Program-made: the position numbers and the translations under genes
Shown: positions 32,450 to 45,292 of the stretch, one piece after another
How the letters are laid out: each line of letters starts with the position of its first letter
Numbering within the stretch: the first letter of the stretch is position 1
The notes under the pieces: generated by a model
The model's database searches: none
Told to the model about the DNA's origin: nothing
Seen by the model: the letters and a program-made list of their open reading frames with translations, nothing else
Source of the DNA: Lactarius indigo
Taxonomy: Eukaryota > Basidiomycota > Agaricomycetes > Russulales > Russulaceae
Direction of reading: 5' to 3'
Assembly (NCBI GenBank): GCA_025766275.1
Contig: JAFKAC010000006.1
Location: 1,798,001-1,862,000 of the forward strand
DNA length: 64,000 nt

Positions 32450-34623
32450 ATGTCCGATCATGACCAAAAAAAAGTCGAAAGCGCACATGCAATCTGTGAA
32501 GGAGAGTTGTTTACGCTCGGAAGCATAGCGAAACAGCGCATCTGGCGAAAGCTAGATATTCATTTGCTTCCCCTCCTCGTATTTCTCTATTTCTTGTCTT
32601 TCTTGTAAGCGGTATTTGTTATACATTTGAACTCACATACTCACTTGGACCAAAAGAGATCGGACCATCATTGGCAAGTCTTTCATGTCCCGTCATGAGA
32701 TGAGCCCTTTGGCCAATACCTTCTGAGACAGGCTACGCAGCGATAGCTGGGATGAAGGAGGACCTTCATCTCACTGGTTTGCGGTACAATGTCGCTGCTG
32801 CGCTCTTCTACGTAAGCATCTGTCTAGTTGAAGTTTATCAAGCTGAGGTACTTTACGGTCACTAGATACCGTATTGCCTAGTGGAAGTACCCTCGTATGT
32901 GTTTCTCTTCGTTACTTCACCTTCGCTTCTGAGATCCCGTTCGTAGAAACATCCTACTAAGGGTGTTTAGGCCATCTCGGTGGAGTGCGAAATTATACTG
33001 CTTTCTCAATTACAACGATTCTTATCCCTCGTCCTCCCCAGTTCCTTCTATTATGGTAGCCTGGGGTACAGTCACGACTCTTATGTGCTTGGTCAATAGC
33101 TACCAAGGTCTTGTCACGTATGCAATCCACGCCATATGCCCATCTTCTCACTCATTTGGAACAGCGCTCGTTTCTTCCTTGGATTGACCGAGGGAGGGCT
33201 CTTCCCCGGTCTGGCGTATTATATTTCACTGTGGTACCCTCGCCAGTTACAAGCAAAGCGTATCGCCCTCCTCATATCCACAGCAAGTGTTGGCGGGGCG
33301 TTCGGCGGCATTTTTGCATATGGAATCGAGCATCTTGAAGGGTAAAGGTCCAATAAGCATAGGAATATCCTCCTGTGCGCTGACCCCACGTTTTCAGGAG
33401 GGCAGGCCTCCGTGGGTGGCAATGGATTGTGTGTCCACGCATTTCTCTGTTGCCATCTCCATGTGTTGACGCTATCTCACACAGTTCTTCGTAGAAGGCT
33501 TAAGTGGGCCCGCATTCACTCACGGAATAACAGGTATGCTGACGTTGTACCAGCAACTGTCGCTGTCGCACTCCTCTCTTATTTCTTCATACATGATGTT
33601 GGTGTATTTGTCTTCCCCAAGTGCTTCTGCTAACGTTAGCGAAACTGCGAAGTTCCTTACAGAGGAAGAGAGACATTTTGTTATCCAGACACTAGTGGAT
33701 GATTCCAAAGGCCAGGCGACCCATTTCAGCATGAAATTCGTTTGGCAAGCTCTCTCCGATTGGAAGACATACGCACAGGCGGCCAACTTTATGTGGTACG
33801 CCACTGCTTTTAAACTATTCGTTCTCCCTTTGATCCCCTCGTTCACAGCGTATATATTACTGGCGTTGCTGTTTCCCTCTTTACTCCGACTATAATTCAC
33901 GACTTGGGCTTCTCTGCTACTCACGCTCAGCTACTATCGGTTCCACCTTTCCTGCTAGCTGGCATCTCCACGTACATCGTCAGCATCTGGTCTGATAGAG
34001 TGAACCTACGAGGTCCATTTATTGTAATTTGTGCCATGGTTTCGATGGCCGGATACATCACTGCATACGTGACAAGCAAGCCGGGTCCTGGTTACGTGGC
34101 TGCCATCGCAGCCGCTTGCGGCGCATTCCCTTGTGTTGCTATTACTTTGGCGTGGGCTGCGGGGAACTCTGGTGGAATCGTGAAAAGAGGAATTGTCCTG
34201 GCAATGGTGATTGGGTTGGGAAACATTGGAGGGTGTGCATCTCTTCTCAGACGCGGAGTGGAAGCTCATGTCCTGCAGTATCTGTTCTTCGTTCATCTAC
34301 TATCAACCGCCGCGCTTTTACAAGGGCCACAGCACGATGATAGGCTGCCTTGCTATGAGGTATGCACCGACTCATGATCATGAGAAAAAAAGTCTTTCTG
34401 TTCACTTCATGGGTAGTATTATTTGCAGCTGCATAATGATGTGGACGTACAAGAGGTCGAATAAGGAGAAGGAAAAAAAGTGCGCTCGCGAAGGAATTCA
34501 TGAGGACATGAAGGATATGTACCGCGATTTTGCCGACAAGAGCCCTCTCTTCCGGTGAGTTATATCACTCGTATGTTGGGGCCTTATCGTGCTAAACTAT
34601 AGGTCTGTAGCTACGTCGTTTAG
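32450..34623 (+). CDS. MFS transporter 1, allantoate-permease (Dal5-like) family; reading frame probably broken near 33640
   Basis: Exon 1 (32450-32604) encodes RIWRKLDIHLLPLLVFLYF; exon 2 is 17 nt (32657-32673) and completes LDRTIIG; intron 2 is GC-AG (32674-32731); later exons encode the family segments GLRYNVAAALFY, IPYCLVEVPSN, ILLRVFRPSRW, TEGGLFPGLAYYISLWYP, GLRGWQWI, WSDRVNLRGPFIV and a last exon (34611-34623) coding YVV. Family members are 12-helix plasma-membrane symporters for organic anions such as allantoate, ureidosuccinate, nicotinate or biotin; the substrate cannot be told here. Relative to copy 3, ten bases are missing around 33636, at the acceptor before ETAKFLTEEER, which shifts the frame in any splice model I could find. 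The closest relative is copy 3, including the promoter. Confidence 0.8.
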
Positions 34624-35256
34624 AATATGTATTATTTGACACACAATAGAAGGCTCTCTTATCACTGGGTCAAAACGTTGCGTCTAAAATTAGGTATCTG
34701 AATGTAGAGCGCAGGAGGGGGGGTGCTCGGTTGGAAGTCCCAGTCCCAGGGGATGTTACATTTCTTGAACAGCTGCATTTCTAGCAAGCGCGTGATCCGG
34801 GGGTCAAGCGCAGGGTTGTTTTTTGATCCCTTTCCGAGATGATAGGGTGGCGTTACAAAGAGCTCCATTGGGAGACCGCAGTCTGGCGTACGTCCTGTTG
34901 AAATCAGGAGCAGTAAAGGATGATGGAATTTGAACGTTTTTGAACGTTTGAACCCTTAAATTCCACATTTCTCTCTCGATGTTACTTTCTCCAGGTGATC
35001 TCCAGGTCTCATTTCTGCTTCCTTTAACTTGGGAGAGAAAGTATACTGTATTCACATGAATCTATATGGCGGGGACTGACTGGCGTCTTGGGGGTCCAAA
35101 GTTTATGTATGGCTTCATGAGCTACAGACCGGGGCGCCGAGCATATCCAGATCACGTGCTTCGTGCTTATCAGCTGTACTTGGCCTAGGTGTTCGTCCCA
35201 GCCCCTTCTTCTCCACCTGCTCGAGGCTTCTATACTTCCTTATCCAATCCACCACT
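34624..35256. other. Spacer between MFS 1 and NLR C, with GAACGTT repeats and NLR promoter block
   Basis: No gene seen. It holds a short repeat TGAACGTTTTTGAACGTTTG at 34931-34950, similar to clusters after MFS 2 and MFS 3, and the conserved TATCAGCTGTACTTGGCC block near 35169 in front of NLR gene C. Confidence 0.55.
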
Positions 35257-38200
35257 ATGTCTTCAATGATATATGCAACCGTAGACACCTCAGCCTTCAA
35301 ATCTATCTTTGATATTGCCTTGGAAGAGTATGAGAGGAAAACAGGGACAAATCTCACCACTCATCCGCTTGCTGACAAGCTGCGTATCTGCGACTCACCC
35401 GATGCCGTCCTAAATGTACTTCAAGAACACTTACAAGCGTATGAAGAATCTCGTAATGGAGATCAAAGATTGACCAAGTTACTCGACCCAACAATCCATA
35501 TTCTATATCTATTTTCCGCCGCACTCGGTGAAGGCGTTGGCTTGGTGGGTTCCATCCCTACCCCGCCACGGTGCTAATAACATCGGATATATCTAGGCGT
35601 TTGGTCCAGCAAAAATTATTTTCGCTGGATTTTCTGTCCTCCTTTCCGTGTGTATCATTCCAAATTCCTTGACGCAGTTTCCTTCATCCGAATCTCTCAG
35701 ACCGCCAAGGCCTCCAAGGCTGGCCACAATACCCTCGTCGACCTCTTTGAGCGCGTCGGGTCCTTTCTCAAACGCCTCAAGATCTATTCTGGGATTCCAC
35801 TCACCACAGAAATAAACGAAGTCTTTGGGAAGATCATGGTTGAGGTCCTTTCGATCCTTGCGCTTTCGACGAAGGAGATGGAACGGGGGCGAACCAGTAA
35901 GTCTTTGCTTCATGACATGCTTTCATGAGACGCACCGGACTCACGATGGCATAGGGAGGTTCTTACATAGGTTGCTTGGGGGGACAGATATCGAGGATGC
36001 CTTACGGAGATTAGACAAACTCACGCAGGAGGAGGCTCGGATGATTATGGCGCAAATGTTGAAGTTCACTCACGACCTCATGAGTGGTACGATCACGCAC
36101 CCGACCTGACACTTAAGCCACGCTGACTCCTTATCCCGTTGGCTTTTCTAACAGCCACAAATGAACAAAATCGTTCGTCATTTCAACATTTTCGCTTGTT
36201 ATCATCGAGGATAACCTTCCGATATAATAGGAGACCAGTCACGTGAGAAACATCGAGGGTGGTTATCCCCTCCAAATCCGTCCATAAATCACAACGTCGC
36301 ATGCGAGTCCCATCAGGGTGGAACAACGGCGTGGCTACTTCCGAACTACTCTTTTAAAGAATGGAAAAAGGGCGGTGCCTTATTGTGGATTCACGGAAAG
36401 CGTAGGTTTTCCGCATCATCGCCGTCCTGAGCACTTTCTTATAATGCCCAGCGGGATCGGGGAAGAGCATAGTCTGGTAAACGCCATACTAATTTTCGTG
36501 TTTGTAGAAGCTCACGTGGTATCGACCAGCTCTGCGATCATCGAGGACATTGAACGTATGCGCAACGAGAAGCCAGCTTTGATGGCGTATTACTACTTTG
36601 ACTTCCGAGATACCGCAAAACAGGACGCCCGTGGACTTCTCTCATCGCTACTTATCCAGCTCTGTGATCAATCCAACCGCCTTTGTGATACGCTTTCTCA
36701 CTTATATTCCAAACACTATCGCGGATCGCAACAACCCAGTGACAGTGCCTTACTCGGTTGTCTAAAGGACATGCTGAAACAGCTCGGGAAATCCCCTCTC
36801 TATATCATCCTCGATGCGCTCGATGAATGTCCGCATGCCATCGGGACTCCGTCTGCTCGCGAGCGCGTCCTTCGACTAATTAAGAAGCTTGTCGACTTGC
36901 GCTACCCAAATGTGTACATCTGTGTTACGAGCCGTCCCGAGTCCGACATTCGAGCTGCTCTCGATCCATTGGCACCCCACCGAATATCTATTCACGAAGA
37001 AGATGGTCAAAAGGAAGACATCGCGAACTACATTAACTCCTTTGTTCATTCCGACATAGCGATGCAGAGATGGAGGGCAGAGGATAAGGAACTTGTGATC
37101 AACACGCTCTCAAAGAAGACCGATGGCATGTATGGCATCCCCGTTTCTGCGTCTCGCTGTCGCCGCTTATACCTTTATCGAGGTTCCGATGGGCTTATTG
37201 CCAACTGGATGCTCTGCGTCGTTGCCTACCAGCAAATATTCAGCACGCTCTGAATAGGCTTCCGGAAACTCTAGATGGAACATACGAACGGACACTATCG
37301 GACATCCCTGAGGAGAAGTGGGAGCATGCCCATCGGCTTTTCCAGTGCTTGATTGCGTCCAACCGCCCTCTCCGTGTCGAAGAACTCGCGGAGGTTCTTG
37401 CAATTGAGTTTGATGCGGAAGGAACAGCAAATTTCGAGACGGGATGGCGCCTGGAAGAAGCGGAAGAAGCTGTGCTGTCCACATGTTCCACTCTTATTAT
37501 GGTGGTAAACAATGTCGACTATATTTATGACCACGACCACGACAACAATGGATCGCGAATCGTCCAGTTTTCCCACTATTCTGTTAAAGAATTCTTGACG
37601 TCGAGTCGCCTCAGCAGTTCAAGACCGAATATCTCTCGTTACCGTGTTCTCTTGGGACCTTCCCATACAATCCTTGCACAGGCCTGCCTCAATGCTTTAT
37701 TGCGGCTGGACGATAACACCGACGAAGAAAACATTCTAAATTTTCCGTTGGCCATGTACGCGGCTAACCACTGGCATATACATGCCGTACAAGAGGGTGC
37801 GAAACCACGGATCCAAGATGACATTTGGCGTATATTCGATCTCAGCAGACCACATTACGCGGCATGGACCTGGATTTATAACTCGTCATACGGCACAAGT
37901 CAACAACGGATGACCATATCCCAGGGTCGTCCGTCACATGCGTCATTACCTGCAGCACCCCCCCTATTCTATGCCGCAAGGTTTGGTCTCCGAGACTTGG
38001 TTGTCAACCTAGTCGCTACACGACCGTACGATATAAATGCAACCCATATTCGCGAAGGACCACCATTGTTATCGGCTCTGATTTGCGGACATTTGGAGAT
38101 CGCTAAGCTACTGATTGAGCATGGTGCCTACGCAAGTATCGGAAATGCCGATCATTTCATGAGACGCACACCACTTGGCGAGATATCGGCCAAGGGATAT

Positions 38201-40166
38201 CTTGAGCTCGTGAAATTGCTACTCAAACATGGTGCGGAGACCGAAGACCGTTGGATCGAAGCCAGCTCTGGGGCACTTGCCGCAGCTTTACGCAACAGTC
38301 AATTCGACCTCGCAAGTTTCCTACTGGATCACGACGTCGATATCAATGCGCAGGACCACCAAGGCGAGACCCCGCTACACCAACTAACCGGAGAAATTGT
38401 CGCACACCTCAAGGGCGTGCAGTGGTTACTTGAACACGGCGCTGATGTCAATGCGCGGGACAACTACGATCGAACTCCGTTGTTTGTGCCATCACGTTAT
38501 CAACCCTCCCGGATGGCACTGTATCTACCGGAACTGAGTGAGGATGTGAACGTACAGGACCAAGGGTGGGGATCCTCAAATAGCAAAGACATGTTGGAAA
38601 TTATTCGGCTACTCCTTTACCATGGCGCAGATACGAGGGCCAAAGACAAATTTGGTGTAACTCCATTACACCAGGCAGCCGATTCCGGGGAAGGCACAAA
38701 TGTCGTGAAGTTGTTGATCGAGCATGGGGCAGATGTGAACGCGAAGGCAGATGATCTCCGGACTCCATTGCACCTGGCATCGCGAAGTGGAAGCCTCGAA
38801 ATCGTACGGTTCCTCGTTGAACGTGGGGCGGACATAAGCAGCGTGACAAAGGGGGGGGAAACACTTCTGCACATGGCGTCAGAATCACAAGACCTCAAAG
38901 TTGTACAGTTCTTTGTTGAGCGTGGAGCGGACGTGAACGCGAAGACAGAAGATCTCCAGACGCCATTACACACAGCCTCAATACGCGAAAACTACGAAGT
39001 CGTCCGCTATCTGGTCGAAAGTGGAGCGGATGTCAATGCGAAGACGGAGGACCTCTGGACCCCTTTGTACATGGCCTTGTCGTACCAAAACCTCGAAGTT
39101 GCCCACTTTCTGGTTGAGCGTGGAGCTGATGTCAATGCGAAGACAAATGATCTCAGGACTCCATTGCATATAGCCTCGTCACACGAAAACTACGAAGTCG
39201 TGCGCTTCCTCATTGAGCGAGGAGCGGATGTAAATGCGAAGGGAGAGGATCTCCGAACTCCATTGCACGTGGCCTCGGCACGCAAAACCTACGAAATTGT
39301 GCGCCTCCTGGTAGAACGTGGAGCAGACACCAGCGCCAATACAAAGGAGCACGAGACCCCGCTTCACTGGGCCTCGGGTTGGGGAACCGTCGAACTTGTC
39401 CGCTTCCTCTTTGAGCGTGGAGCTAACATTAGCCCCAAGACAGAGAAGGGGGAGACCCCGTTACATATGGTATCGAAACGTGGAAGCGTCGAAATTATGC
39501 AGTTCCTCATTGATCACGGAGTAGATGTGAACGCAAAGGCGGAGGATCTCCAAACTCCATTGCACCTGGCATCGCGACGTGGCAACCTCGGTGCTGTAGA
39601 GTTCCTCGTTGGGCATGGGGCAGATGTCAGTGCTCGGACGAAGTGGCACGAAACACCACTACACTTGGCCGCGAAATGTGGAAACATCAGGATCGTACGC
39701 TTCCTTATTGGGCGTGGAGCAGATGTGAACTCGAGGACCGATGGTCTCTGGACCCCACTATACCTAGTATCCCAATCCGTAAGTCCAGAATCAACTAGTA
39801 TCACGATCCATTCTTCGTCGAGCCAATACTAACACCGCGCGGTAGCCAGATTATGCTAGAAGTGCCCTGGCTATGTCCAACCAGGAATTAATACGCGCAA
39901 AACGCAAAGTTATCCACTTCCTCATCACTCATGGCGCGGATGTAAGTGCCAGGGACAGCCACAGCCAGACTCCGTTTGGTCTAGCGCTGGCGAGTGGATT
40001 CTACGAAACCGCACAGTTCTTACTGGAGCAATGGTACTTGACCAAGGGAGATGGCAACGCCGATATTCCTGAGTCCCCTGGTCTATTTGGAGCTGTCGCA
40101 CCCTGCCACAGTACGCCCAGGTCCTTGCCTGTCACTGAGTCACAGAATACTACAGGCTTGGATTAG
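35257..40166 (+). CDS. NLR-like protein C: Goodbye domain, NACHT ATPase, about 17 ankyrin repeats
   Basis: A close paralogue of the gene at 24412-29130 with the same exon pattern: exon 1 35257-35544, Goodbye exons to about 36095, linker exon (RGWLSPPNPS-type), a 25-nt Walker A exon (36452-36476), the NACHT exon from 36531 (LYIILDALDECP; TSRPESDIR), a long ankyrin exon ending at 39778, intron 39779-39845, and the last exon to TAG 40166. It has about 17 ankyrin repeats against about 15 in B; the extra two lie in the middle of the array, where units are nearly identical (VERGADVNAKTEDL). The intron after the Goodbye exon starts GC rather than GT if the frame is kept as in B. No stop or frameshift found. 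Role as for B: an intracellular receptor of unknown ligand. Confidence 0.9.
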
Positions 40167-42060
40167 ATGATTTCTGAACCCCCCCCGGCCGAAGGTCGTC
40201 AGGCAAAACCGCCCGAGCTGTACCGTAGGCTGACCTTTCGGTTTACTTTGTGCCAGTTATTCGTCCGTAAGTTCTGTAACCCGATTCCAAAGCCATGCGA
40301 GAAACGGCACACCAATCTACTGCCAAATAGGCCGCATTATGACACGCACGTAGAGAGCGGCATAGATAGGGACGAGTAACGTACCATCAATTCATGCGTA
40401 ATACTTCGTGCTACTCTTTCGAACCCACCCACTACCTCCTCACAACCTAAGTAATGAGCTCTAGAGGGAGGATGCTACGGAAATGCGAAAATATGGTGCG
40501 CCTGATACTAACCTATTCCTGTGAAACATTACCTCGGTCGGTAACAAAGGAAGAGAGACCAAGACCCTAATGATAAGTGCCAATTTTCGTGGAAGATGAG
40601 AACAGAATTGGGAGATACATGAAACAACGACCGCCAGAGATACCGACACTAAACTGGTGATCGGTGACCATGTATGTATAGGGCACTTGCAGCGCACCAC
40701 ACTAGTGGCGTGGTGTGCGTAAACTATTACAAAAAAAAACGGGCTCAATGCAAGTTGTGAGTGTTTCGATTCAGAGGCTGCCTCAAGGTATGTTTCAAAT
40801 AATAATTGAAAGTCATTGAACCACTGCATGTCCGAGTCGGTGTCACTAGCACCCGGCTAGCTTGGTCATACACCTCCCCCCACCCGTACTACGCACGCAC
40901 GCAAGTACACATGACACCTTGCGTTCCCCAATCACCACTCACCCTTATGGGAGCAAGAGCAAAAAACACGAGTTCCCTAAATAAGGCGCCCGGGCCGTCC
41001 GTTTGCCAGTGCCCACCCGGGCTCAAACTAGACGTGAGGCGGGAGGCGGACCTTTCCCGCGGCCCGTCGCGCCGGTAATCGTCATCGTCGACTCCGTCTG
41101 GTTGAGCTCACACACGTGCCCGTGCTGACCCGCACCACGGGCGCGCACGTCTACCCCGCCATCAATCTCCCCACCGCTACGGCCGTGGCATTGGCGCCGG
41201 TGTAGATTCTTATTTGAGGAGCAACAGACGCTGTGCAAGGTGGTAAATCGTTTGCTGGCGCGGGTGGACCCTGGTCAGCGAGGCGTTCGTCGCGACAGCG
41301 TGTCCGATGGCGATTGAGTGGCGGGACCTCGGGGCTTGTACGGGATGTGATGGAGGTGGCGCTCGGGCGTGTCGTGTCCCGCCAGGTGCGCGCCATGCTC
41401 GGCTAGCTTGTGTACGACACGTCGGGGGGGGAAGCGGCTCGCGGACGGGGAGCTGCGCAGACGGACGCTGCGGCTACAGTAGGTGGGGAAACGCGCGGCG
41501 CTGGAAGAGGAGCAGCAGCAGCCAGATTTTTTGTGGGATTGGCGCTAATAGTCCTGTGCCACATGGTCAAGTGGTCTGCGGGAGTCGGACTTGCTGCCCG
41601 GAAGGGTCGAAGAAAAAACTCGCCAGATCATTCACCTCCAGGGAAGGTACCACGGTGCCGATAACGGCACAATGGATCCCTTTATTGTAGTTATTCGGAA
41701 GCACTGGACCGTAAACATTGAATGCAAGCGTAGGCATCAAACTACTCAACGCGTAACGCATGAGGAAGGATAACGGAATGTAGCAGACGTTATCAGAAAC
41801 GTGTTCTGATTTCCGCGGACCAATAAAACATTCTTGCGAAGCCTTCTTTTCTTCGAACAAGGGTGAATATTAGAAGGGATCGCTAGTTTTGTAAATATAG
41901 GGTCGTAAGCGTGGTCCAGATCACACAAGTACGAGGAAGAGCACGAGTAACAACTTGAAGACGAGTAGTATGAGGACGGAGAGGAAGTGTCGATATGTCG
42001 ACCAAGTAGAGCACAGGGTGGGCGCGATTTCGATTTCCGTGTGCTGGATTACTCAAGCCG
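40167..42060. repeat. NLR 3' flank, copy C: duplicated, decayed sequence
   Basis: Matches copies A and B in block order: CTCTAGAGGGAGGATGCTACG near 40451, GC-rich block about 41030-41530, GCATCAAACTACTCAAC near 41734, and the minus-strand hydrophobic block near 41930-42010, here frame-shifted. The GC-rich block gives minus-strand peptides resembling copy B (RARGAGQHG; GRGKGPPPAS). No intact gene. Confidence 0.6.
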
Positions 42061-43091
42061 CAAGGGACGGGGATCAGCAAAAGAATGCGGCGTGGTAATA
42101 AGTGTGGATAAAGACGGGAGATATGGCCCGCAAGTATGTACCGACGATTTGTCCGTGGCCCGCGTCGCTGCAGTTCGTGGGAGTCTCCAGAGAGTTGCAC
42201 CTGATCGATGCTGTACGTATAAGAGCGTAATGAGATAATGCAATATAGCACAATCAACAGCCCCGTTCTCGGAATCTCAGAGATGCAGGGGTTTCTGAAA
42301 AGCTCCAGGTCAGTCTTTCAGTCGAGGTCGAGAAAGGATTATGAAAAGTCAAAAGTCGCCACAACTCATACTGTCAGCGGGTATCGGCTTACTGTGTCGG
42401 AACAAAACCCGAGGGTGGATCTGGAGATCCGTTCAAATTTGGAATCTCAATGGTAGTACCTGGATCGGCATCATGGTCGACAATTGGTTGTACACTCTTT
42501 GATTGACCTCTGGCTTTTTTTTTTTTTTGGATTCGTTTATAGTTGACCTCCCGCTTTATCGCTGCCGATGATAGGAGTTGCCAGGAGCTCGTGTAACGAA
42601 ACGCCCTGTTAGCTCACCGAGTAATTTTGCTTGCACTGGCAGCCTGAGGCAGGTGTTGTAAGGCGCTGATTGGTCACGCGGTCACGTTTGGAGTTTCAAA
42701 ATTGACGGTATCATCATAGATTGTAGACTTCTGAACACCACGCAATCATCGGACCTCGGATGCACCCAAAGTCGAGTTGTTATGCGACCCCTCCCTGGAC
42801 CCCTCTGCTTCTAAGCCTCGGATAGAAATTACTGTCCCTAAAGGGCGAACGCGTAATCTCCGTCATGACGGGACTTCCTATGCAGTAGTACTTGCCGTAT
42901 AGTCGTGTTCTCGACCACAATGCAATTGGGCCACTGGAGTGAAACACATAAATGCAGACGAAATCACGGATCGCTTGCATCTCTGCCACCGAGCATATAA
43001 ACCCCGACCTCTCTTGCGTTTTTAACCAACTCTCGAAGGATCGGCTATCACATTTTCTCTTATTTTGACATTGTTTACCGAACATTCTATC
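42061..43091. other. Spacer before MFS gene 2, no gene recognised
   Basis: No coding sequence supported. Contains a T-run near 42517-42530 and, at about 42810-42840, the short block CTCGGATAGAAATTACTGTC that recurs upstream of MFS 3 near 46140, suggesting shared upstream sequence of the transporter copies. Confidence 0.5.
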
Positions 43092-45292
43092 ATGTCCGTC
43101 CCCACCCAAGAAAAAGTAGGAAGCGAGGGCGTTTCGTCCACGAGCTATTTTTCCTCAGATGGGGACGCAGCGGAGGGGCGCATCTGGCGAAAGTTAGATA
43201 CCCATCTACTTCCTCTCGTCACGTTACTATACCTGATGTCTTTCCTGTAAGTGGTAATTCCCTCCTACCAAATTCGTCTATTTACTTGAACCGGAAGGGA
43301 TCGGACCAACATTGGCAAGCCTCTCCTGCAGAACTGTTATGAGATGACCCTTTTGACCAATGTCTTCTGAGACAGGCTTTGCAAGAGTAGCCGGGATGGC
43401 GGAAGATCTCCATCTTGTCGGCTTACAATACAATATCGCTGCTGCGATCTTCTTTGTAAGAACCTCTTATCTATCCTATCTAGCTGATTTTTATTGCTAA
43501 TGTGCTGTACGGTCACCAGATACCCTATTGTCTGGTAGAGGTACCCTCGTACGACCTTCTCCTAGACCAACGTATTCCTCTGAGACTCTGTTCGCAGGAA
43601 CGTCCTTCTCAAGGTCTTTCGTCCATCTCGATGGAGTGCTTGTTCTTTTTCTTTTTCACCACACCGTGGCGTTACTGATTTCACCTTCCCAAGTTCCTTT
43701 TATTATGGTGCTCTGGGGCACGATCATGACCCTTATGTGCTTGGTCAATAGCTTCCAGGGCCTTGTTATGTATGTATTCCGCCCCATTCACCTATCTTTT
43801 CGCTCATTCGAGCAGCGCTCGTGCCTCCCTTGGATTGGCTGAAGGAGGACTCCTCCCCGGGTTGACGTATTACATATCGCTGTGGTACCCTCGCCAGATG
43901 CAGGCAAAGCGTATTGGCGCCTTCATCTCAGCCGCTGCCGTTGCTGGAGCGTTCGGTGGTATCCTTGCGTATGGGATCCAACACCTGGAAGGGTAAAGTC
44001 ACTCGCGGTAGCACGGAAATTCTCCTGAGCGCTGATCTCGCGCGTCTAGGAAAGCTGGTCTTCATGGATGGCAATGGATTGTGCGTCCACGAATTCCTGC
44101 TCTGTTATCCCCCTCGTTGATGATTCCTTTCACAGTTCCTCATAGAAGGCTTAGGTTTGTTCGCATTTCTTCGCAATATCATGGCTATGCCGACGCTATC
44201 ACAGTGACCGTTGGATTTGCATTCCTTGCGTACTTCCTCATTCATGACGTTGGTACATTTGCCGTCCTCAGGCACTTCTGCTGATGCTTAGACTAGTACC
44301 CTGAAACCGCGACATTCCTGACAGAGGAAGAGAGACAATTTGTTATTCGGACCCTGGCAGATGATTCCAAAGGCCACTTTAGTATGAATATTGTTTGGCA
44401 AGCTCTCACCGATTGGAAGACATATGTACAAGCCATCAACTTCATGAGGTATGCCATCCCTGTATCTATTCAACACCATTTCCCCTGATGCCCCTGTCCA
44501 CAGCATCCTAATAACTGGTTATTCCGTCGCCCTCTTTACACCAAGTATAATTCACGACTTGGGTATCTCTGCTGCCAATGCCCAGCTGCTATCGGTCCCG
44601 CCTTTTGCGTGTGCCTGCGTTTGCACGATGATGGTCAGCTTCTACTCTGATAGGCTAAACCTACGGGGCCCGTTTATCGTGCTTTGTTCCACGGTTTCGA
44701 TGATCGGGTACATCGTCGCTTACATGACAAGCAAACCGGGTCCTGGTTATGCTGCCACTGTCATTGCCGCATGTGGCGCGTACCCAAATGTGGCTGTTGC
44801 AGTGGTGTGGGTTGGGGGAAATGCAGGTGGACACATTAAGAGAGGGGTTGTCGTGGCATTAGTGATTGGGTTAGGAAACCTCGGAGGGTGCGTATTTCTT
44901 CTCAGGCCAGAGTTAAGGAGGGATGCAGGCACTCACATGTCACACCGCAGAATCTGTTCCTCATTCATCTACTATCAACCACCGCGTTTTCACAAGGGCC
45001 ACGGGACGGTACTCGGTTGTCTTGGTATGAGGTATGTCCTGGCACATTATCGCGAGGAAGAAATAAGTCATTCAGTTCTCGTAATTTGTAGTATTGTATG
45101 CAGCTGCATCATGATGTGGACATACAAGAGGCTTAATAAGGAGAAGGAGGGACAGTGCGCTCGCGAAGGAATAAACGAAGGCATGAAGGACACGTATTGC
45201 GAGCTCGCTGACAAGAGCCCTCTCTTCCGGTGAGCACCATCAGGCCCCTCAGAGCGTTGAGCTAATCGTAGGGTTATAGTTACGTTATCTAA
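43092..45292 (+). CDS. MFS transporter 2, allantoate-permease (Dal5-like) family
   Basis: ATG 43092 opens a 150-nt-scale first exon (RIWRKLDTHLLPLVTLLY), followed by the 17-nt exon 43298-43314 completing LDRTNIG, a GC-AG intron (43315-43375), then GFARVAGMAEDLHLVGLQ. Later exons carry IPYCLVEVPS, AEGGLLPGLTYYISLWYP, YPETATFLTEEERQFVIR, ILITGYSVALFTPSIIHDLG, YSDRLNLRGPFIV, FIYYQPPRFHKGH and a last exon coding YVI before TAA 45290-45292. All exon joins checked keep the frame, so the gene looks intact. It is the copy downstream of NLR gene C and is the most divergent of the three plus-strand copies. Twelve-helix plasma-membrane transporter; substrate unknown. Confidence 0.85.

Noticed and set aside
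21671..42060. NLR flank copies as a mobile element family
   Set aside because: No terminal repeats, target duplications or transposase remnants were seen; order and neighbours fit segmental duplication with the NLR genes.
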